Under the pieces are notes generated by a model. It saw only the letters and a program-made list of their open reading frames with translations, made no database searches and was not told where the DNA came from. Shown here one piece after another: positions 8,496 to 21,353 of a DNA stretch of 64,000 bases; position 1 is the stretch's first letter, and every line of letters starts with the position of its first letter. The position numbers and the translations under genes were made by a program. Origin of the DNA: Viscum album (taxonomy: Eukaryota > Streptophyta > Magnoliopsida > Santalales > Viscaceae); NCBI GenBank assembly GCA_963277665.1, contig OY728131.1, forward strand, positions 1,396,206,688-1,396,270,687, written 5' to 3'.

Positions 8496-11073
8496 AATAT
8501 TACCTTCCTATAATTATTCATAAACACTCGCCTCTCGAACATGGGAATAGAGCCAAAAACCCCAAAATAAATCTTAAATCCACAAACTCAAGTTCATCTC
8601 ACTAGGTGAAATCACACAAACATAAAAAAATGGAATCCAATAATTGAAATCCCATTCATTGGATACTTGGAAATCATATCAAAAAAGGTGTTCATGACAC
8701 ACCAATTTGATATCCATCAAAAATTCAAAACATTCATTGACCACCATTCTACCAACTCCCCAAATCTTATAACAAAAATTATCTAAAATAATTTTTTAAT
8801 GAACCATCATGTGTTGATGTGATATGTCACCGGATTTGGCTCACCACATGGCCTCTAACATGCCTCCCTTAATTTTATAGGCTACTGGATAAAGTTATGG
8901 TTCGAAAAGATACAGTGGGAAGACTTTATCCTCTGGTCAAAGTAAAATAATAGTTATAATAACCACTACTCATAAACAATGATAACAATCAGAGTATGCA
9001 TAAAAAAATTAATTAAAATAAAGGAATGATGTAATAAATGAAATTAGGAATATAATCATACAAACTCAAGCATTAAAAAATAATAAACGGTATCCTAATG
9101 GGCTGACCACACATACAAATTAAAAAACTAAAAATAAATATGTTTGGATATACTACCATATCAATCCAAAATATATAACTGGTCTCTGGGATGATTGGGC
9201 TACACCATCCTGGTCTTGAGACTCCACACAAGTGGATCTACTCAATAAATAAACATTGGGCCTTGGCATCAACTGATGTACAACACGTACTTCATCTTGA
9301 AAGAAGAAATCGAGTCTAAATGCACACCAAAGTTTATATACAGGGGTGAGACATAAATATCAACAATCCACCCCCAATGGAAGAACTATAATCAATTGTC
9401 AAAACAAGTACATGTACAAGTGTCATGTTCAGCCTAATCAAACACTAAAAATTTTTGGCAAAAAATAAACAATTTTATGAAAGAAAATTGTGAAAAACAA
9501 AACATTTAAAAATCAATTGCGGGTTATATTTGGACACCTAAGGTAGATATGCCCTCTCTCTAGCCACTGTTATAGGGATTGTTATATGTTGAGGACATAG
9601 CCACATGAAACCAATCACATTATCCAAACTGCACATGAGATCCAAAATTTTTACACACAACTATCTTGAGTGGTAGACCTCACGCCATAACCATAGCTAT
9701 CTTATGATAAGCACATCTACTAGGATCTGGGGCTCAAATGGAATTATCTTAACTAGAGATAGATTTATACTTCATGCATCTAAGATATTTTCATCCCCCA
9801 AAAGTACTATAGAATAAATTGGGATCCACTATGGACCATTTAAATACACATCCATAGGGGATCCTTCCACAATGACATGGTGAATACACTATACTAGGGC
9901 TCCGAAAATTAAAATCTGGATTTTAAATAATCCACGGTATTATGGGTGTATCAAAATCCATGGTAGATAACCTCTATCTAGGGTGTAACACTCAACTAGA
10001 GGTGTGAACTCATCTAGATCACCCCTTAGAAACATCATATCATCTAACCATGTGCATACAAAAGAATATAGAACTATATTATAAATTAACTCCAATACCC
10101 AATACAATATATACCAATGATCAACTCCCCAAACCAACATACTAAGAAGAAAATACCTCAAACATTAAGACTAAATGCCAACTAAATGTGGGATGCTTTA
10201 ATTCTCAAACCCACCTACAAATACCTAAATTAGAATTATAGATTAACTCTCATATAGTTAATATTGAGTCCCCTCTCGAACTCCATGATCTCAAAACCCA
10301 TCAAAACATCCACTATGAGCTTTCAACGACCCTCCTTATGGCCTAACCAAAACTCAGGGATACCGCGGTCCCTAGGGGAATAGAATAAAGAAATTTATAT
10401 GTAGGGTCTCCCCTCTTACACCCAATGACTTTTTCTACACTAATCAAATGATAATTAATTTGACCAAATGAAATAACAACAGTTGGACACCCAATGATGG
10501 GATTGTCTAGCTCATACAAATCATGAGAAACACCTAGTGATAAAAAATTCCCAAATTACATTTAAGGGCCCCAACTGATCCTCGATCAATAATGAACCGA
10601 AAGGGTATCAAAAAACAAAATAACTCCTATAAGGGAATTATAAATGGTCCTCATGAACACCTAAAATGTATGATCCTACAAGGGATCTTCATCACAAGCT
10701 AAACCTTGGGGGGAAATCCCACAAAAGAATGTGTCATTCATCCTCCCTTAAAAAACCCGTCCTTGGGTACTACCTCATACATAAGGGTGTCCTAATGATC
10801 CCCTCAGACTCATCTTAATAACTTAATGGAACCTAACCAAAATCATCATCACACAATCTCATCCCTACCTGAAGGTCCAAAAATCTTTTTTTCACAAACC
10901 CAAGAGCAAAACCTTATCTGATCTAACCTCAAAAAACATTTCCTAATATGTAGGTAAAAATCAAGATATCCCTAGATATACTACTCAATCGATTAGTCTC
11001 AAATCATTCCAAAATAATCTAAAAATAGACTTGGCATCCATAATATATGCAAACTAATGAGCTCAAAAACATC
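8496..11073. other. Unassigned intergenic or repeat-derived stretch
   Basis: No recognised protein motif, RNA gene or LTR end is certain here. GC is a little higher than in the LTRs. The 73-codon minus frame at 9940-10161 has no family signature. Around 10740-10760 the minus strand reads TTTTTTAAGGGAGGATGA, which resembles a polypurine tract before an LTR start, so part may be an older element. Its right edge meets the left LTR of B1. Confidence 0.4.
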
Positions 11074-12734
11074 AGGGTAACGAACCATCTCATGTACCTT
11101 GGTAACCCAGTAACCAAGCTCACCCTGACATAGCTCGAACGATGTTCTTGATCCCCACAGGTTGGTGACTAGCACCTGGAATCATACAACATTCAAGTGG
11201 GAAATATTTTTCTACTAAAAAAAGCATAAATAAAATAGAAAATATAGTATTCATGACAAAATAAAACTCTTCTGGGAGTAATGTATCAAAATAAAAGAAG
11301 GAACAACAAGCCAAAATTACTATAACCCAAGTACCAAAACTATGAAAACAGCCCAAGGTACTAAAGGACACAACACACCAAACCCAATTATCAACAACTA
11401 GATCCACCTTTATGTGATACTTTTCCCTTGCTTGAAACTGGAAGGAGAAAGCCTAAAACCACACAAAAGAAAAATATAGGCTGTGAGATAAAAATCCTAA
11501 CAGGGTCTCAACACAAATTCTATAACATATTCCAATAATTGAGTAAGAAAAATATTTATTTCAATTTGTGAATATAAATAGTTTTCCCATTTTAAATGAT
11601 AATTAAACAAATCATTCTATACATTTCAAATGATGGAAAATTAAATTAAGAAAAGGATTTACAAATGAAGGAATATTTCAAAAATAATTGCTTAAAAAAT
11701 AGTTACATAAAATAGTTTATGTAAATTAAGAAGGCCTGTAAAGCAGTTCTAAAGCATTGAAATACATTCATATCACAAACATAAATAACAACCAAGCATC
11801 ATGGTCATCTTCCAAAAAGTTACAATAGTATTTTTGGCTATAGGACTCCACACTCTCTAATTGATCATGGAAATATGTGTACATATAGAGTCTGGTCAAA
11901 CAGGACTCATCACCATCTCGTAACAGATGTGACCAGCTAGATGTATTTTTTGAATGTGGTAATAGTATAGAGTGTGTCCAAATAACTCACCACATACCTA
12001 AGGCTTGCGTGTTCTCTTACACAATCAATGATGGGTAATTTATTTTATGACTACTTAAAATACAATTAATTCTCATTCTTCCATTTCTATTCAAATTTTA
12101 TATTTAAAACCAAAATGGGTTTTAATAAAAAATTCATCCCTCTTAAATAACATAAAACCAATGGGTTTATATCAAAACATTATAATCCATTTTCACCGGT
12201 TTGAAATCCATTCATAACCAATTCCATGATTTCATAATTAATTCCAACAATTAAATTAGATAATTTAATTGAAAAAATTTCCATCAAATCCACAATTTAA
12301 ATTTCCAAACTTCCACAAACACACCCAAATTCAATGGAATTGTGGGATTTCCAAATATAATGCCATATATAATTCAAATTTCCAAATTCACTGGAATTGG
12401 ATTTCATTACATCAATTGAAAGGGTGTTTAATCAAAAAAAATCGATGAAACTATTGAAATAAATCAAGAAATTCAAGGTTTTTCAATTTGGGTAATTCAA
12501 ATAGAACCACATACCTAAAAGTCATTGATGTCAGGGGAAATGATAAAAAACCTTATATGGTTAAATAAACCTCCTCACAATGTTATTATCTTAAGTGTCA
12601 AAAAACAAATGGTTGATTTTCTTGAAAGGTTCATATAGCCAAAACTAGTTGATTTATTTCAAAAAGAAATAAAATTTCACATGTGATGATACATTCTCTC
12701 TCCTAATTTTTTTTTAAAAATATCAATTATATAT

Positions 12735-12945
12735 TACATATGATAATATTTTATCTCTCATGCATAATTTCAAATTATCTAATAAAATATTACATGTGAT
12801 AATATTTTATCTCTCATGGATAATTTCAAATTTCTAATTTAAATATTAAACGTGATAATATTTTATCTGTCATGGATCATTCCAAATTATCAATTAAACT
12901 ATTTCATGTGATAATATTTTATCTCTCATGGATAATATATGGCTT
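12735..12945. repeat. 56-bp tandem array, four units, in B1 3' LTR
   Basis: The core GATAATATTTTATCTCTCAT starts at 12742, 12798, 12854 and 12910, an exact 56-bp spacing. Between cores lies ATAATTTCAAATTATC-like sequence that can pair with the GATAAT words. Confidence 0.85.
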
Positions 12946-14054
12946 ATAGTTTCATGTAAACAAATGTGTTTTAAATTATCCTTCAATTTTTCATGCAATT
13001 ACACATTGATAAACTTATATTTAATAAATTTTCTTCAACTTCAAAAGTAATTATCAAAAATAAATATTTAACTATATATATATATCCCTTTTGATAATGA
13101 AAATAAATAAAATTCTATAAATTTAATAAATTATCCACACTATGTTTATCGATATATATATATATTTATATTTATAATTCATTATCTTTTGATAATTCAA
13201 ATAATTATCATTTGATAATTTTTAAAAATTATCCATTCAAAAATTGTCATGTCAAAATTTCACAAAAATTATCATTGGATAATTCATTATTTATACTAAC
13301 CAAATTAATTCTATGTTTTATCCCCTTAATAATTTTGATAAATTATCCTTATATTAAAAATTATCATTATGATCTAATTATTTTATTATTATTCGTTAAT
13401 ATATCATTAAAATATATCTTGACAATGTTTTTTCAAAACTATCTTTTGATAATAAAATTAAAATTATCATTTTATAACTTTAAATAACATTATTTTTATT
13501 CAACGTCGATATTCATCGTTTATTTTATTTATTATTATTTTTAATTATTATGTATTTTTTTCATTCCGAATCATGAGGCAGAAAAAAATAAATAAAATAA
13601 ATAAAATGAAGAACCTGTTATGCATTTTAGAAGATAAAGAGGAGGACCACTGGTGGATATAATCATAAAACTCAAACCCAGTGACTGAAATGGAGTAAGA
13701 TGTCATTTTCTCATGAGAAAATCAACCATGACCCATAACCATAGTTTTGGTTATAAACGAAACCCCAAAACATGCTTTCATATGTTCAAAATATTAATAC
13801 CCAATTTTAATCTGTTATCCATCCTACAAATCAATGTTTAATCATTGATTTCAACTTATTAGGTTATTGTTATCATTAAATTGTTAAAACATGTGATAAA
13901 TGATTCTTCTGATTTCTAAGGGGTGTTATAAATGGTGGAAACTTATTAATGGAGAAGATGAATAGTATTTGTGGCAAAAAATGAATGAATTAAATAAATC
14001 ATTTAATATTAATATCAAATAACTTAATTTGATAATTTTTTTTAACAAGGGCCT

Positions 14055-14560
14055 GTTACATATAAATTATATACTCTATCTACGGTAAACACCATGTTCC
14101 GAACACAAAGGTGGTCTTGGATTTGTCAAACGACGAACCATTTGATATATATTAATGATTTATTAATTTCAAATCATAAAAAAATATTTAATTAAAAAAA
14201 GTGTTATTTTTACTACTGATATGTCCACACGCCCGACACATGCAAATGTTATACCCTTTCTAGGGTAAACCCCTAATTCGGGACCAATTGGTGGTCTCTG
14301 ATTTCTTATACAATAGTCCATTTTGGATATATTTAATTATTTTTAATAAAATAATTTATTAAATATTATTTGATAAATTTATCTCATGAGAGAGGCATCC
14401 AAATGTCAAGCACCTTCAAATGTTATACCCATCCTAGGGTAAAAGTTGTATTTTGGAAGTAACAGTGATCTCCGATTTCTCATACAATGCATAGTTTTGG
14501 AGTTATTGACTTATTTTAATAATGTGTGTTTTCTTAATATTTTATGTTGAATACTTTTAT
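14055..14560 (-). repeat. Three ~175-bp tandem repeats in B1 3' LTR
   Basis: Each unit has TATACCC.TCTAGGGTAAAC, then a GGTGGTCT.GATTT phrase, then an AT-rich tail. The first phrase starts near 14070, 14251 and 14425, giving spacings of about 181 and 174 bp. Confidence 0.75.
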
Positions 14561-14779
14561 GAATAATTCATGGAGAATTCTCAAGCCACGTAATATCGCA
14601 ATAACTCAGTGATGAACTCCCAAAATATTCAATTAAATATTCTAAGATATTAACAAATAGTTAATTCCTATGACACATTTATCAAAATATCACTGATTAA
14701 TCATCTCTTTTGACTTGTGATATTTATAATTTAACACCCCAGGGTTTAGGAATACTATAAATAGTAATAGGATGTTGCA

Positions 14780-14795
14780 ACCTCCCCCCCATATG
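14780..14795 (-). other. B1 polypurine tract
   Basis: On the minus strand ATATGGGGGGGAGGT lies directly before the LTR start TGCAACATCC at 14779, as expected for a Ty3/gypsy plus-strand primer. Confidence 0.75.
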
Positions 14796-14807
14796 AACTT
14801 TTTATCC

Positions 14808-15375
14808 TTATAAAGGCTTTGAATATTCCTTCATGTTGAAAAGATGAGGCCATTGTTCTCTCATCAGTGCCTCCATATCCCACGTCTCATGAGAATCAGA
14901 ACCATGATTCCATATCACACAGGCTTGAGGTATCATCCCCCCATGAAGTACCTTGGCCTTTGAATCAACAACCATGATGGTCCATTCAGTCATAGATAAA
15001 TCAGGTTCAATCTCAAGATCACTCTATCTAAAAATATGAGACAGATCAGAGAGATACTTTTATAGCTTTGATAAATGGAAGATGTCATGTATCGACGTCA
15101 GCTGCGGTGGTAGTGATAAATGTTAAGAAGATTTATACACCTGATCAACAACCTCAAAGGTCCTACAAAATGAGGGGCAAGCTTCCCTTACCTCGAAAGC
15201 CGTTGATGAACCAACTAGGGTGAAACCTTCAAGAATACCTAATCACAAACAAAAAAATACAAAGTTATAAGGTGACAATTAGAATAATACTTATATCATA
15301 TCTATGACTTTAAAACAAGTTGATGAATAAACTGAATATTTCTCATCATCTCGTGGACCAAACTCGGTCCAACCA
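14808..15375 (-). pseudogene. B1 integrase C-terminal tail and chromodomain (broken)
   Basis: The 61-codon open stretch 14993-14808 is chromodomain-like: TEWTIMVVDSKAKVL, then CVIWNHGSDSHETWDMEALM and QWPHLF match the Tekay chromodomain pattern (V.W.NH....ATWE.E...R...PHLF). Upstream on the minus strand, with frame changes and a stop, LPPQLTSIHDIFHLSKL (about 15110-15066) and LVHEMMRNIQFIHQL (about 15368-15317) match the integrase segments that bracket the GPY/F module. In A1 the same segments are still in one frame. The catalytic core is missing. This was the targeting part of a chromovirus integrase and is no longer translatable as a unit. Confidence 0.75.
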
Positions 15376-15559
15376 TGGAACTCCCACCAATCACCAATTA
15401 ACCCAACAGAGATTTATAGGGACTTCAACACAAGGCCTCAAAAAAATCCATTCTAAAAGCATATTGGGAACTGTTGTTATATGAAATTATATACAGCCCC
15501 AAATGATCATATCAAGCCACAATAAGGATTATAACACAAGCATGAAACATATACTCATG

Positions 15560-15720
15560 AAAAACATCCCACTGGGACTTCAACTATTTTAGTTCAGCTA
15601 GAGTCATGCGGTAAGAGAGAATTTAAACTGGTGTAGTACCAGGCATTAATTCAATTGAAAACTCAACCTCCATTACCTGTGGTAAATTAGAAAATTCATA
15701 AGGAAACATGATGGGAAACT
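15560..15720 (-). pseudogene. B1 reverse transcriptase N-terminal fragment
   Basis: The minus strand reads FPYEFSNLPQVMEVEFSIEL, then MPGTTPV, a stop, and YRMTLAELK. This is the conserved entry to Ty3/gypsy RT (FP.ELPGLPP.REVEF.IEL.PGT.PI...YRM.P.EL). The finger, palm (YVDD) and RNase H are absent. The next recognisable sequence downstream is the integrase tail, so a large deletion ends near 15380-15560. Confidence 0.75.
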
Positions 15721-15879
15721 CAATTAAAACTTTAGGGAGATCATGACTCATTGAATCTCATTCCATATCAAAAGAAAACACTAATATCACTTTCCCTAAC
15801 TCTAAATAAGAAGGTTCACCTCCGCTCAACCTTGGTTCTTATTCTCCTGGAAAGACAAGAGGCACACCACTGGTTGTAG

Positions 15880-16205
15880 TAATGTAGACCTATTGAAAAT
15901 AACAATAAATCCAAGATTTATTGGAAATGATTCAATCCATCATGAATACGACATTAAGATATTTCATGGCGATTACCAAAAAAATCTAAGCAAGCTCGAC
16001 ATCTAATAGAGAGAAGACATAAACAAGACTACAGAGACCTTGTTATCTATTCATAAAAAAGGTGTAGTAATATCCATTGTATAAGATAAATGATCCATAT
16101 GAAGATTAAGTATATTAACAATACATGTTGATAAAAAATTTGTTATATTCACCGGTTTCAAAAAGAGAAGTTACTAAAGATGAATCTATAATAATGTACA
16201 TATCA
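15880..16205 (-). pseudogene. B1 aspartic protease remnant
   Basis: LIDSSLVTSLF near 16190-16160 (minus) corresponds to the protease active-site strand (usual LIDSGATHSF), with the glycine and nearby residues changed. YLNVVFMMD, then IISNKSWIYC, near 15960-15895 correspond to the family's FDVILGMDWL...IDC segment. Stops and frame changes interrupt the stretch between them. The enzyme would have processed the Gag-Pol polyprotein in the virus-like particle. Confidence 0.65.
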
Positions 16206-16504
16206 CAGTCACTGGGCCCATATAAGATTTATTTGGAGACTCTTCTACTACATGAAGAAGCTTCATTTCAGATTCCTATGGCGGGAACACTTTTTTACGA
16301 AAATAATTTGATTTCCCTATAATTTTTTTCATGGTTCTGATGATATTGTTCCACTGCATATAGTAGAAAACTTTTTTCAGAACTTCTGTATGTTTCCTAA
16401 ATGTTTGTAGGAGCCACACTTCTCAGTAGTCTCAATGAAAATCTTCATTGAATGTCCAGGATAGCCACGCGTGTATCATACTAAAGTGATTCTTTTAGTC
16501 ATTG

Positions 16505-16540
16505 TGGCAGGTCAAAAATGACCATACTATCGGTAGCTAC
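16505..16540 (-). pseudogene. B1 Gag zinc-knuckle trace
   Basis: The minus strand reads SYR-stop-YGHF-stop-PA, which fits a CYRCGxxGHFxRxCP knuckle with both leading cysteines lost and two stops. Its place between gag and protease supports the reading. Very degenerate. Confidence 0.4.
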
Positions 16541-16599
16541 TATAAGAGTCATCATGCTTCCTATTTCCTTAAATGTAACTCATGATTACACTTGGAGAA

Positions 16600-17332
16600 A
16601 AAGGAACTCCTTTCAACCTTGACTCTTTCTTTCTAGGTCCATATCAAGTACCATTTCTCTATCCATCACATTAGTATAAGTGGGTAGCTTCAACAAGAAG
16701 ACCAAATAACTGATATTTGACTGATCTCCTAACTCAAAGCATCGAGCCTTCATCCATTCATTAGATACAATCTCAGGTGAAAACTGATCCAATTCAGTAA
16801 AGCAATTTGAATTCTCAGTCACGGTTTGTTCAGCTTTCTCTAGCTTGAAAAACTCTATATCCTTGGCCAACACTATTGAATATAGAGACAAATAGTCCAT
16901 GAAAATAACATTAATGTCCTTATACATTAAACCCTCATGTTTCATCACCATCACAATCATATCCCACCATATTTCACTTTTTCCATCTAGCACGATGATG
17001 GAAGACATCACCATGATCTCATCTAGTGTCTCTGAGAACTCAAATAGAAATTCTATCCTTCCCAACCATTCTTCAGCATATTGATGATTCGTGTTGCCTT
17101 TCGAAAAAAATGCTGGTTTCTGAAAAAATAACTGTTAATAAAAATTCCTAAGAACATAGTCCTGAGAACCCTTAGCTGGTGCTTGAATGGGGACTAGTGG
17201 TGGTACTGGCCACAAATCTTGGACAGTATTCACAATCACCTCAACTAAATTCAAATCCATAATAGGATTCACTCACTAATGTTCTCTAGCAGCCTCCTCC
17301 TAAATCTGATTCACACAACTTCTCTGAGGCAT
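16600..17332 (-). pseudogene. B1 gag (broken)
   Basis: A start MPQRS at 17332 (minus) is followed by stops. From about 17110, NTNHQYAEEWLGRIEFLFEF fits the Gag pattern AE.WL..IE..F. The open 150-codon stretch 17065-16613 continues with LDGKSEIWWD, a TVTENSNCFTELDQFSPE segment and MKARCFELG, matching the capsid-like domain of plant Ty3/gypsy Gag (L.G.A..WW, TV.EY...F..L..FAP, K..RF..GL). Gag forms the particle that packages element RNA. The rightward leader to the primer site is about 290 bp, a normal arrangement. The frame is broken near its start. Confidence 0.72.
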
Positions 17333-17623
17333 GATGTTACACGATATAAGAATTCATCATTGAAGACATTGGGTAGTTCTCAAATAGAGCAACAAGGGAA
17401 ATTATTCACAATATAATGAACAAACAATATTTGGATTTCACTTTATGAAAATAAAAATAGAAGAAAAACCAAAACAAATCCATAAGGAATCTTTCCCAAA
17501 CCACCCCTAGAGACATAAGGTTCATTGTGGTGAGAGCTGGCCAAGCACTCAATCACAACTACCACCTAAGTCCTAACAAGATTTCACAAATGCATACTAA
17601 CTTCAAGACAAAGTCTCAACCTC

Positions 17624-17635
17624 CCTCTGATAACA
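17624..17635 (-). other. B1 primer binding site (degenerate tRNA-iMet type)
   Basis: The minus strand reads TGTTATCAGAGG, one mismatch from TGGTATCAGAGG, two bases after the 5' LTR end near 17638. Confidence 0.7.
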
Positions 17636-19319
17636 TTTAGTCACGAACCTGCCTTGGTACCTTAGTAACCTAATAACCAAGCCAACCCTAACATATCCCA
17701 AATGGCATTCCTGATCCACATGGGTTGGTGACTAGCACCTAAAATCATACAATATGCAATTGGGAATAATTTTTCCACTATCAAAGAAAACATGAATGTA
17801 AAAATACAGTATGAATAACAATAGAAAACTCTACGGGGGGTAATGTACCAAAATACAACAAGGAACAAAAATCCCAATGTACTGAAACACATGTACCATA
17901 TCAGGGAAAACATCCCAAGGCCCCGTGGGACACAACTCACCAAGAACAATGGACAATAGTTGGATCCACCTCCGAGAGATCCTTTTCCCATTCTCAAACC
18001 TTGAAGGAGAAATTCTACAAACACCTGAAGGAAGAAATTTAGGTGTGAGCTAAGAAACCTAGTAGGGTCCCACTATAGATTCCATAATAGATGTCAAAAA
18101 TTGATTAACCAAAAGAATGCTTTAAATTTTAATAGATAAACAGGTATGGAATTTTAAATCATTATAAAACAAATCATGTTACACATTTGAAGTGATGGAA
18201 ATATACTTTAAGAAAATTCTTTACAAATGATGGAATGTCGATAAAAATGTCTTATTGAAAATAGTTACATAAAATAGTTTATGTAAATTCAGAAGGCATG
18301 TAAAGTTTTTCTAAAGCATTGGCGTACATTTATATCTCAAATATAAATAACAAGCGAGTAAAATGATCATCTTCTAAAGAGGTATGGTAGTATTTTCGGC
18401 TATATTACTCCACACTCTCTAAGTGATCACATCAATATCTGTACCCATACGTCCTCTGGACCCTGGTCAAAGAGTACTCATCACCATCACCTAAGGGATG
18501 TGATCTGTGGCATGTATATTTTAGAATGTTGTAATAGCATAGATTGTTTCCAAATTTCTCAACAACTGCCTAAGCCTTACATGTGCTCTTACACAATCAA
18601 TGATGGGTAATTTATTTTATGACTGCTTAAAATACAATTAATTCTAATTCTTCCATTTCAATGCCAATTTTCCACATAAAACCAAAATGGGTATTAATAC
18701 AAAACTTACACCTCTTTAACAAGATAAAACCATAGGATATATATCAAAACATTCTAATCCATTTCCACTTGTATAAAATCCATTTAAAAAAATTATTCCA
18801 TTTCATAATTAATTTTCCCAATTAAATTAAAAAATTAAATTTAAATCTTTTCCATTAAATCTAAAATTTAAATTAAAAAATTTAAATTACCAAATTTTCA
18901 TAAAATCACCCCAATTAAATGGAATTGTTGGTCTTCCAAATCTCATGCCAAAACCATTTCAAATTTCCCAATACACTGGAATTTTATTTCATTACATCAA
19001 TTAAAATCTAGTTTAAGCAACAGAATTTAATTTAATTATAGAAATATATCAAGCAATTAAAGGTTAATCAATTTGGATAATTGGGATGGAACCACCTACC
19101 TCAAGGACATCAAAGTTAGCTTTAATGATAAAACACCTTATGTGGTTCAATACACCTCGTCACGATGTTATTATCATAAGCATCAAAAAACCAATGGTTG
19201 ATGTTGTTCAAGGTTTCCTAGAACCAAAACTAATTGATTTATTTCAAAAAGAAATAAAATTTCACATGAGAATAAACATTCACACTGTTGAATAATTATA
19301 AAAATATCATTTACAGTAT

Positions 19320-19530
19320 TACATGTGATAATATTTTATCTCTCATGGAAAATTTCAAATTATCGATTAAAATATTACATTTGATAATATTTTATCTCTC
19401 ATGGATAATTTCAAATAATTGATTTAAATTTTAATTGTGATAATATTTTATCTCTCATTGATGATTCCAAATTAAAGATTAATATATCTAATGAAATAAT
19501 ATTTTATCTCTCATGGATAATATATGGATT
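19320..19530. repeat. 56-bp tandem array, four units, in B1 5' LTR
   Basis: GATAATATTTTATCTCTCAT cores start near 19327, 19383, 19439 and 19495, the same 56-bp period as in the other LTR. The array therefore predates insertion of B1. Confidence 0.85.
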
Positions 19531-20634
19531 AATGTTTTTTGTAAATGAAAGTGTTTGAAAGTATCCTTCAATATTCATGCGATTACACATTGATAAATTT
19601 ATATTTAATAAAATTATCCATAACTTCCAAAGTAATTATCAAAAGTATATATCTAACTATATATATATTTATATTTATATTAATAATCAAAATAAATAAC
19701 ATTATATAATTTTAATAAATTATCCCATGTGTGTTTATCGATATATGTATATATATATTTATTTATAATCCAAATAATTATAATTTGATAATTTTAGACA
19801 AATAGCCATTCGATAATTTTCATGTCAAAATTTCCTAAAAACCATCATTGGATAATTTATTATTTATATTATCCAAATTAATTCAATGTTTTATCCCCTT
19901 AATAATTTTGATAAATTATCTTTATATAAAACATTTTAATTATCATGTAATGATTTTATTGTTATTCATTGATTTTTTTTAAATATCTCTTGAAAATTTT
20001 ATTTAAAAATTATCTATTGATAATAAAATTAAAATTACCATTTGATAACTTTAAAGAATACTATTATTCATCAACATTGATATTCTTCATTTAGATTATT
20101 TATTAGGTTTTTACTTATTATGTATTTTTTTCATTCAGAATTGCGGAGCAGGAAAAAAAATAAATCAAATAAATAAAATGAAGAACCTGCTTTGCATCGT
20201 AGAAGATAAAGAGGAGGACCTCCAGGGGATCTAATCAGAAAACACCATCCCAGTGAAGGAAATAGAGTAAGATGTCATTTTCTCATAACCAGATCATCCA
20301 TGAACCACAACCATAGGTTTGGTTATAAACGAAACCCCCAAAACATGCATTCATACATTCATTAGATTAATACTAGATTTTAATCTGTTATTCATCCTAT
20401 AAATCATTGTGGAATCATTGATTTCATCTTATTAGAGTATTTATATCATTATATAGTTATAACGTGTGATAAAATAAGATATTGATTTCTTAAGGGCATT
20501 AGAAATGGTCGAAACCCATTGATGGGGAAGATGAACAATATTTTTGGGGAAAATTTGAATTAATTAAATCAATTATTTAATATTAATATTAAATTAATCA
20601 ATTTAATGAGCGGTGTTAAGAATGTTCTATTATA

Positions 20635-21070
20635 TATAAAATTTATAACCAGTCTAGGGTAAACACCTCGTTTCAAACACAATGGTAAACTTGGATTTCT
20701 CAAACGATGAATCATTTAAGAGATATTAATGATTTATTAATTAAAAAGCATAATAAATAATTAATTAAAATAATAAGTGTTATATTTTCAAGTGAGGAAT
20801 CCAAATTCCCGATGTGTACAAATGTTATACCCTATCTAGGTTAAACCACTCATTCGAAACCAATTGGTCATCTTGGATTTCTTATAAAATCAACTGTTTG
20901 GGAGATATTTAATTATTTTTAATAAAATAATATATTAAATATTATTTGATAATTTATCTCATGATCAAGGTATCCAAATATCTAAACCCTTTGATTGTTA
21001 TACACCTCCTTCGGTAAACACCATATTTTGGATATAACAGTAGTTTTAGATTAATTATATGATGCACCAT
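20635..21070 (-). repeat. Three ~175-bp tandem repeats in B1 5' LTR
   Basis: TCTAGGGTAAAC-type phrases recur near 20650, 20830 and 21005, each followed by TTGGATTTCT-like sequence and an AT-rich tail, as at 14055-14560. Confidence 0.7.
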
Positions 21071-21353
21071 TTTGGATTTATTCAACTATTTAGAATAAAA
21101 AGTGATTTCAAAATATATTATATTGAATATTTTTATTCAGGCTTCACTGAGACTTTTTGGGCCTCATAATATCACACTAACTCAGTGTTAAACTCCAAGA
21201 ACTTTTAATTGAAAATTATAAGATATTAACTGGTAGTTAATGCATGTAACACATTTTTCAAAATTTCACTGATAAATCATTTTTTCACTTATGATATTAA
21301 TAATTTAACACAAGATGGTTTAGAAATACCTGAAACAGTAACAGGATGTTACA

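Larger units (their letters stand above)
11074..14779 (-). repeat. B1 3' LTR
   Basis: Begins TGCAACATCC at 14779 next to the polypurine tract. The left end is set by alignment to 17638 and is approximate. It carries a 56-bp tandem array (12735-12945) and three ~175-bp repeats (14055-14560). The 95-codon frame at 11120-11407 recurs in the other LTR and is not treated as a gene. Confidence 0.8.
11074..21353 (-). mobile_element. Element B1: decayed Ty3/gypsy chromovirus (Tekay/Del-like), ~3.7 kb LTRs
   Basis: Two diverged direct repeats, about 11074-14779 and 17638-21353, flank a 2.8-kb interior read right to left. The interior keeps a primer-like site (17635-17624), gag, a zinc-knuckle trace, protease, the start of RT, then after a deletion the integrase tail, chromodomain and polypurine tract. 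LTR starts read TGTAACATCC (21353) and TGCAACATCC (14779). Most of RT, RNase H and the integrase core are gone, and the rest has many stops and frameshifts. LTR divergence is clearly larger than for A1, so it is older. I could not find a convincing target duplication. Confidence 0.82.
17638..21353 (-). repeat. B1 5' LTR
   Basis: Begins TGTAACATCC at 21353 and ends next to the primer site. It carries the same internal architecture as 11074-14779: 56-bp array (19320-19530), GATAATT/AATTATC-rich stretch and three ~175-bp repeats (20635-21070). The 120-codon frame at 17662-18024 matches the frame in the other LTR and is not a gene. Confidence 0.8.

Noticed and set aside
11120..11407. Hydrophobic minus frames at 11120-11407 and 17662-18024
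   Set aside because: Counterparts in the two B1 LTRs, with different lengths and many replacements. The hydrophobic look follows from T-rich sequence.
12735..12945. CRISPR array
   Set aside because: Regular spacing, but the spacers are near-identical to each other, the array is in plant LTR DNA and no cas genes exist here. It is an ordinary tandem repeat.
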